NCBI GenBank assembly: GCA_045646925.1
Contig: JAZRLQ010000148.1
Coordinates: forward strand, 1-18,787
DNA length: 18,787 nt
Direction: 5' to 3'
Source of the DNA: QALR01 sp045646925
Lineage (GTDB): Bacteria; Bacillota; Clostridia; Oscillospirales; CAG-272
The first letter of the stretch is position 1, and each line of letters opens with the position of its first letter. The notes beneath the pieces are model-generated. The model ran no database searches. It saw only the letters and a program-made list of their open reading frames with translations, and was not told where the DNA came from. The position numbers were made by a program, and so were the translations under genes. Positions 13,491 to 18,787 of the stretch are shown here, piece after piece.

Positions 13491-14153
13491 ATGGTTTCGG
13501 AAAAGCACTATATCGCCAAGGGCGTTTACCGACACTCTCAGATCGATCATTTCATTTCGGTCAAGAATTATATCTTTCTGCGTAACAATGGAAAAAAATA
13601 TCTGTTACTGCGTTTTTCCAATGAATTGGACTATGCCGTCGACGGCTTGACGTATGCAGTTCTTCAATATGACGCGAATGGCAACGAGATCACGAACAAA
13701 AGGATCGATATGGACGGGGTGAAAATACGTCCGCATGAAATGTTTGCGACCGATTCCGCTTTGGAAGTGGATGAAAAATGCGTGGATTTCCGCGTTGTTT
13801 TTTTGGAGGTCAGATCGGGAAAGTATCATTATCGTACGGTTGAAAAGATCGTTTCCGTCTATTACGCAGATACAGAGGATCTTTTTGATGATGAGGAAAG
13901 CTTATACGAGGCAGAGCCGATCTATGAATATTCCGTAACGAGACGGCGCTTCGGGGATGTGAGACGCGTCAAATCCTTGGCGGCTATCATCGTTTTGATC
14001 TTGCTTACTATCAATATACTGCACATGATTTTTGCGTATAGAGCTTATATCAATGAAACAGAAGAAAACGCTTCGCACAGAGAGACCTATGTGGAATCCA
14101 CGGAGATCTCTGCTATGAATTTTGATGATGGAGAACGGTATGCTGAAATATGA
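13491..14153 (+). CDS. Single-pass membrane protein with cytoplasmic beta-rich domain (operon gene 3)
   Basis: This 220-aa protein has no family I can name. AAAGGAG (13478-13484) precedes ATG 13491. Residues 1-125 look like a beta sandwich: KKYLLLRFSNELDY, LTYAVLQYDANGNEI, VDFRVVFLEVRSGKYHYR. An acidic linker (about 127-145), a basic stretch (VTRRRFGDVRRVK), one TM helix (about 162-182) and a short polar tail follow. The basic stretch before the helix puts the domain in the cytoplasm. The order of strands and the D-x-x-G-N turn resemble gene 2's soluble region. The gene overlaps the start of the pseudo-GH3 gene by 14 nt, pointing to translational coupling and joint assembly. Confidence 0.8.
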   Translation: MVSEKHYIAKGVYRHSQIDHFISVKNYIFLRNNGKKYLLLRFSNELDYAVDGLTYAVLQYDANGNEITNKRIDMDGVKIRPHEMFATDSALEVDEKCVDFRVVFLEVRSGKYHYRTVEKIVSVYYADTEDLFDDEESLYEAEPIYEYSVTRRRFGDVRRVKSLAAIIVLILLTINILHMIFAYRAYINETEENASHRETYVESTEISAMNFDDGERYAEI

Positions 14154-17100
14154 GGATATCATAAAAAGAATGTCGGACAGTGAAAAGATACAGATCCTCT
14201 GCGATATCCGAAGTCTGTCCGATAAAAATTATCGGTCGAAGGGGATTCCGGAAATCAGAACGGCATCCGTGACGGAGCTTGGAGAGGGGGAGTTCCCGTC
14301 CCCCGAAGCGTTGTCGAACACATGGGATCTTTCGCTTGTCCGAGACGTCGCCGATGCTTTGGTCGAAAAGGCGGCTGAAAAGAATACGGATATGCTTTCG
14401 GTTCCCGCTCCGAGAGCAAAGGTCAGTCCATATCGAAAATCGCTTTCGGAGGATCCGTTGCTTGCGTCTCTTATAGCGGAGGAATATCTGAAGTGTGCGG
14501 AACGGGTGCAAATATCGTCTTGCGTGGAAGGCTTCGGCTTGTACGAAGATGAGCTGCCCTATATTGACGAGGAACCGAATGATCGTTTTCTTCGTGATTT
14601 TCTGCTCAAACCGTACGCGCAAACGTTGTCGAAAACGAAATGCGCGGCTTTGGCGGTAGGTCGGGAGATATGCGGAGAAAAATACGGAAAAATCAATCGC
14701 GCGCTTTCGGAAATGGCGCGGCAAGGCTCTGATTTTGGCGGTGCGCTCCCCGTATGCTCTTACGTGTCGAAGGAGGATACCGTATCCTGTCTGATGGAAG
14801 GGAAGCTTTTTTTCGAAGGATCGGCATTGGCTTTGGAGTCGGCGCTCTCCCGTTATAAAAAGTTGACGCAAGCGATGAAGCAGGGCGTGGATTCCGCTCA
14901 GACGTTAGCGGATGAGATTGCGGCGGGACACGCGCTCTCTCCCGAAATGTTGGATGCTGCAGTAGACAGACTGCTTGGCTTTGTTTTTTCCGTCAAGCGC
15001 CGACACGCGCTTTCGCGTAAATCGACGGATAAGGAGCTTGCTCTCCGCGCGGTCAGAGAGTCTCTCGTTTTGTTGAAAAATCGCGGGATACTTCCTTTGA
15101 AAAACAAGAAAAAAATTGCATTGATCGGTGACGTTGCTTTCGTCGAAAATAGTGAGGGCGTTTCCTGCGTCAACGAAATGGAAAGCTTGTTGCAGACCTC
15201 GGGTTGCACCGTTGTCGGTAAAGCAAGAGGCTATGAATGGAACAGAACGAGAAATGAGGATATGATCGCGCCCGCTCTCGAATTGGCAGAACGATCGGAC
15301 GTTGTCGTTTTATTCCTCGGCATTGGTGAAATGCGAGCGAGAAGAGCGGGATCTACGAAAAAAATATCTCTTCCTGCAAACCAAGCGGCTCTTTTGGATA
15401 GTCTCGGGGCATACAAGGAAAAGGTTGTCGCGGTTTTGCCGTCGGATGAGCTTTGGGACGTAAGCATTCAGAAAAACTGCGCCGCAATCATTACGATGCC
15501 TCTCAGAACGGCGTATAGCGCGCAGGTTTTGGCGGAAACGTTGACGGGAAGCTGGAATCCTTGCGGTAAACTCGCGGAAGCGGTATATTTTCATACGGAG
15601 AAATTGGAAATGCGCCATCGTACACAAAAAGAACGCGACGGTATGAAAACGGGGATCTTTCTCGGCTATCGCGGCTATGATACAGCGGGAGAGGAGATCG
15701 GGTTCCCATTCGGACACGGACTCAGCTATACGCATTTCGTCTACAAAGATCTTGCGGTAAGCGGCGATGCCGTTTCCGTTACCGTAAAGAATAAGGGTAA
15801 CGTCTTCGGAGAAGAGATCGTTCAGATTTACGCGGCAAAGAAGGATTCTGCCGTTCTCCGTCCGAAAAAGGAATTGGTCGGTTTTGCGCGAATCGCTTTA
15901 GCTCCGGGAAAAAAGGGGACGGTTCGCATACCGATACGGCTTCCTGAGGTGTATTCATATGAAAAAGGCGGCTACGTCAAGGAGACGGGCGAATATACTA
16001 TTTTTGCAGGCGCTTCCGTTTGTGATATCAGACTTGAGCGACAAATCGTCGTTCAGGGAGAGTTGCTTGCGGCTGACGGTGAACGATTGAGTGATTATAT
16101 TCACACGAAATCAAATATTATAACGGATAATTATAAATTGGAGGCAAAAGTCGGAACTATGAAAAGATCGGCATTCAATATGATCGCAGGCTTTACGACG
16201 ATATTTATGGCGATCGTTTTAAAGCTTTACTGTACGTCGAATGGCAACGAAACGGAATTCTTTACGTGGTTTGAAGTGATTCTTTGCGCATTGGGATTGT
16301 GGCTCTTCGTTGCAGAGGCAATTCGGAGAAGCGCCATGAGAAAGCAGGAGCAAGCGTTTCTGGAGCAGGCGAACGAAAGACTTTTCGAGAAAGCGGAAAA
16401 TATCGCGCAGTACAATGCCGCTGAAATTTTCGCGCAGGAATTCGATCGTTCCGAAATGGTTCTTTCCGATGAAACGACAGCGCATACGGCAGAGGTTGGC
16501 GACACGGAATATTTCGCAAGTATCGATAAGGATCAGAATTTTGCCGTCGCGGCAAGTGAATTTGACGTTTTTGCAAAGGAAAGAGGCGTTCAATTCCGCG
16601 GAGATGAAATAAAAAAGCTTTTTGCCTCGATTGCTTCCTCCCGTTTGATCGTTTTTTCGGGTATGAAACACGAGCAATTCAAAAAGCTTATGGGACTACT
16701 GTCGGAATATTTTGAGACGTCCGCGTATATTGACAAGGTAGACGATTCCTATATCAGTGGTGAGCGCGTGCTGTTTCGCGCCGGTACCTATGGCAATCAG
16801 AGCAGAACGAGTGTCTTTTGGGCCAAGGAAGCCGCTGCGTCTACGGCGGACAAGATCCATTTGGCAGGACTGTCTGAGGTGCGTTGTCAATCCGTTCTTT
16901 CTTATTTCTCGGCTTATATGAATTATATTCAGCACCCCTTGAGCAATACTTCCGTGCGTATCGTCAACGATATGAACGTGGAAAGCTTTCACTATATTCC
17001 GCAGAATCTCTGGTTTGTGATGAATCTTGCAGAAGGTGAAACGCCGGATATGCTTCCTCCGGAGATTGCATCGTCTGCCGCTTTTGACATGATCGGTTTC

Positions 17101-17508
17101 GATTACTGCGCGGAATCCGAAGATCACACACAGATCAAACGCTTCAGCTATTATCAGATGGAATATCTGAAGGAAAGAATGAACGAATTTGCTCCCGACG
17201 AGTCGCTCTGGAAAAAGATCGACCGCTTGGAAGAGCTTGCGGGGCGCGCTGCTCCTTATCGCATCGACAATAAGCATTGGCTCGGATTGGAAAATTTTGC
17301 TTATGCGTATATCGCTTGCGGAGGAAACGAGCAGGATGGTGTCGATGAGGCCGTTGCGGCAAGACTGATTGTTCCGATGTTGGTTGCGCGTGTTGCGGCA
17401 ACGGAGGATGCGCATGATTTTGAGACGGTGGTAGAGAATGTGTTTGGTGAAGATCACGGCGAAGCTTGCAGAAAAATTGTCAGAGTCTGCGTGAGTCACC
17501 AACGTTAA
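14140..17508 (+). CDS. Pseudo-glycoside hydrolase family 3 fused to a two-TM hairpin and a degenerate AAA+ domain
   Basis: GGAG (14130-14133) selects ATG 14140 over ATGs at 14125 and 14128, giving 1122 aa. Residues 1-300 follow the GH3 barrel: MLKYEDIIKRMSDSEK start, SNTWD, SPYRKSLSEDP (96-106). The KHF site reads EGF (130-132), and the nucleophile SDW reads CSY (206-208). Residues 308-500 are the GH3 C-terminal domain (SLVLLKNRGILPL), but the acid/base ESEGLDR segment reads RARRAGSTK. FGHGLSYTHF (524-533) and an Fn3-like domain (to about 645) follow. Two TM helices (about 678-698 and 711-729) flank a short loop. The C-terminus then aligns with the AAA+ protein encoded next, without P-loop lysine (SGMKHEQFKK, 840-849) or Walker B DE (HLAGLSE, 907-913); NLWFV (956-960) is kept. 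No signal peptide: both ends should be cytoplasmic. Probably a non-catalytic scaffold. Confidence 0.88.
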   Translation: MLKYEDIIKRMSDSEKIQILCDIRSLSDKNYRSKGIPEIRTASVTELGEGEFPSPEALSNTWDLSLVRDVADALVEKAAEKNTDMLSVPAPRAKVSPYRKSLSEDPLLASLIAEEYLKCAERVQISSCVEGFGLYEDELPYIDEEPNDRFLRDFLLKPYAQTLSKTKCAALAVGREICGEKYGKINRALSEMARQGSDFGGALPVCSYVSKEDTVSCLMEGKLFFEGSALALESALSRYKKLTQAMKQGVDSAQTLADEIAAGHALSPEMLDAAVDRLLGFVFSVKRRHALSRKSTDKELALRAVRESLVLLKNRGILPLKNKKKIALIGDVAFVENSEGVSCVNEMESLLQTSGCTVVGKARGYEWNRTRNEDMIAPALELAERSDVVVLFLGIGEMRARRAGSTKKISLPANQAALLDSLGAYKEKVVAVLPSDELWDVSIQKNCAAIITMPLRTAYSAQVLAETLTGSWNPCGKLAEAVYFHTEKLEMRHRTQKERDGMKTGIFLGYRGYDTAGEEIGFPFGHGLSYTHFVYKDLAVSGDAVSVTVKNKGNVFGEEIVQIYAAKKDSAVLRPKKELVGFARIALAPGKKGTVRIPIRLPEVYSYEKGGYVKETGEYTIFAGASVCDIRLERQIVVQGELLAADGERLSDYIHTKSNIITDNYKLEAKVGTMKRSAFNMIAGFTTIFMAIVLKLYCTSNGNETEFFTWFEVILCALGLWLFVAEAIRRSAMRKQEQAFLEQANERLFEKAENIAQYNAAEIFAQEFDRSEMVLSDETTAHTAEVGDTEYFASIDKDQNFAVAASEFDVFAKERGVQFRGDEIKKLFASIASSRLIVFSGMKHEQFKKLMGLLSEYFETSAYIDKVDDSYISGERVLFRAGTYGNQSRTSVFWAKEAAASTADKIHLAGLSEVRCQSVLSYFSAYMNYIQHPLSNTSVRIVNDMNVESFHYIPQNLWFVMNLAEGETPDMLPPEIASSAAFDMIGFDYCAESEDHTQIKRFSYYQMEYLKERMNEFAPDESLWKKIDRLEELAGRAAPYRIDNKHWLGLENFAYAYIACGGNEQDGVDEAVAARLIVPMLVARVAATEDAHDFETVVENVFGEDHGEACRKIVRVCVSHQR

Positions 17509-17528
17509 CAGAAAGGATTGGTATAAAA

Positions 17529-18787
17529 ATGTTTCATTTTTATCCGTTGGTCAATGAATGTATCGCAGACAAATCCGCCGTATGCTTTTCATTGATCGAT
17601 ATATTTACTTCGTCCGCGGCTTTGATGGGATATCTTGCGTTTCTGCTGGTTTTGATGGCAGTATTGATCCTTGTTCTGATGGCAAGAGATCAAAAAATCG
17701 AAAAGACGGAATCCCGTGAATCATTGCCCGTGCAAACGGAAAAAGCCGATGAAAAAGAATCGGAACATGAAGCGCAGACGGAACGGTTCTGTATGCTGAG
17801 CGCGATCGACAGAAATAAGGAAAAATACGGTCACGTATCCTACGACAGAAGCGTGACGCTGGAAAGCTTCTGCGAGGATTTCCGTAATTACGCGGCAAGC
17901 AAGCTGAAATTGTATTACGATATCGAGGATATCCGCCGCTTTGTTTCGGGACTTGCGGTGTCGAAGCTTGTGATCCTTCAGGGTATGTCGGGTACGGGTA
18001 AGACCTCGCTGGCGCACGCGTTCGGCGCGTTTACGGATAATCCGGCGACGGTCATTCCCGTTCAGCCGATGTGGAAGGAAAGAACGGATCTCGTCGGATA
18101 CTACAATGAATTTACCAAGCGCTTCAACGAAACGTTGCTTCTGGAAAAAATGTACGAGGCGAATTACAGCAGAGATATGTACGTGACGGTGTTGGATGAA
18201 ATGAACATCGCCCGCGTGGAATACTACTTTGCTGAATTTCTCTCTTTGCTCGAGCTTCCGAACCCCGATGAGCGCTATATCGACGTTGTGTCGGATCAGT
18301 GGGAAAACGATCCCGAGCAGCTCAAGGAGGGTAGACTCCGTCTTCCCGAAAATATGTGGTTCGTCGGCACGGCAAACAATGACGACTCCACGTTTGCGAT
18401 CTCCGATAAGGTGTATGACCGCGCGATGATACTGAATCTCGATAGCAAATGCGAAAGATTTGCGGCGCCCCCGACGGACAAGCGACCGATATCGGCTACG
18501 CATTTCCGCGAGCTTTTCGAGCACGCATCGAGAGAATACGGAGTCAGCCGAAGAAATATGAAACGGCTTGAGATATTCGACCAATATCTGATCGAGCATT
18601 TTCATATTACCTTCGGTAACCGAATCATGATACAGATCCGCGACTATATCGCCGTATACGTAAGCTGCGGCGGCACGGAGCTTTGCGCTTTGGACGATAT
18701 TCTCGCAAAGAAGGTCATTCGTAAGCTGGAAACGCAGAATCCCATTTATCTGCGCAACGCTTCCGAGGGTCTTATGCAGTTTATCGA
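17529..18787 (+). CDS. Membrane-anchored McrB-like AAA+ ATPase (3' end outside window)
   Basis: The frame stays open to the window edge: 419 complete codons, so the C-terminus is missing. AAAGGA (17512-17517) lies 11 nt before ATG 17529. One TM helix (about 30-52, ending MARDQK) puts the rest in the cytoplasm. A charged E/K-rich linker (about 55-85) leads to an AAA+ module: Walker A GMSGTGKTS (152-160), the QPMWKERTDLVGYYNEF block typical of McrB/AAA_5-type ATPases, Walker B VTVLDEMN (219-226), sensor 1 FVGTANNDD (278-286) and the YDRA arginine (R298). All ATP-binding and hydrolysis residues are present, so it should be active, converting ATP energy into remodelling of a partner. It begins 20 nt after the pseudo-GH3 gene. 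No McrC or nuclease gene is visible, so a restriction role is not supported. Confidence 0.92.
   Translation, partial: MFHFYPLVNECIADKSAVCFSLIDIFTSSAALMGYLAFLLVLMAVLILVLMARDQKIEKTESRESLPVQTEKADEKESEHEAQTERFCMLSAIDRNKEKYGHVSYDRSVTLESFCEDFRNYAASKLKLYYDIEDIRRFVSGLAVSKLVILQGMSGTGKTSLAHAFGAFTDNPATVIPVQPMWKERTDLVGYYNEFTKRFNETLLLEKMYEANYSRDMYVTVLDEMNIARVEYYFAEFLSLLELPNPDERYIDVVSDQWENDPEQLKEGRLRLPENMWFVGTANNDDSTFAISDKVYDRAMILNLDSKCERFAAPPTDKRPISATHFRELFEHASREYGVSRRNMKRLEIFDQYLIEHFHITFGNRIMIQIRDYIAVYVSCGGTELCALDDILAKKVIRKLETQNPIYLRNASEGLMQFI

Noticed and set aside
17721..18605. Leftward 294-aa open frame near the right edge
   Set aside because: The rightward frame there encodes Walker A, Walker B and sensor motifs of an AAA+ ATPase, so the opposite frame is a shadow.
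17529..18787. McrBC-type restriction system
   Set aside because: Only the ATPase resembles McrB. It is membrane-anchored, no DNA-binding domain or McrC is visible, and its partners are membrane and pseudo-GH3 proteins.

Overview
The window looks like chromosomal DNA from a low-to-mid GC Clostridia bacterium (Bacillota), probably an uncultivated gut lineage. The clues are strong AGGAGG-type ribosome binding sites, SigA-like promoters (TTGACA/TTGAAA, 16-17 bp spacers, TATAAT, usually with an upstream TGn), a Clostridia-type tmRNA beside smpB, and a DivIVA-like coiled-coil gene. The taxonomic placement is an inference from these features. No phage integrase, transposase, tRNA, rRNA or CRISPR array was seen.

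Layout. 1-345: 3' end of a membrane-anchored hypothetical protein and its terminator. 425-2238: leftward pair, an SGNH/GDSL hydrolase followed by an overlapping FkbM-type methyltransferase, driven from a near-perfect promoter. 2257-4019: rightward DivIVA-like coiled-coil protein with four 35-residue (105-bp) tandem repeats, closed by a terminator. 4043-5074: smpB and ssrA (tmRNA), the trans-translation pair. The tmRNA is flanked on both sides by clusters of small hairpins joined by ATATCAC/GTGATAT linkers. 5242-8248: a GNAT acetyltransferase with its own promoter, then a three-gene operon (118-aa helical protein, TPR protein, DMT-family permease). 8263-10595: divergent manA (mannose-6-phosphate isomerase) and a short homocysteine S-methyltransferase whose -10 boxes overlap. 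A convergent DUF4358-like lipoprotein gene follows, and its coding sequence carries the methyltransferase's terminator on the other strand.

11153-18787 (runs off the right edge): the most unusual part. It is a tightly packed operon of five genes from one promoter: (1) a CvpA-like four-TM protein with a large extracytoplasmic C-terminus; (2) and (3) two membrane-anchored proteins that appear to share a cytoplasmic beta-rich domain; (4) a 1122-aa fusion of a glycoside hydrolase family 3 fold without its catalytic residues, a two-TM hairpin, and a C-terminal region that aligns by eye with the AAA+ module of the next gene but lacks Walker A and Walker B; (5) an intact McrB-like AAA+ ATPase with one N-terminal TM helix, truncated by the window end. 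By the positive-inside rule, nearly all soluble parts of (2)-(5) lie under the membrane. I propose a membrane-anchored assembly in which an active ATPase partners with a pseudo-ATPase fused to a pseudo-glycosidase. I do not recognise this gene set, and its function is unknown.
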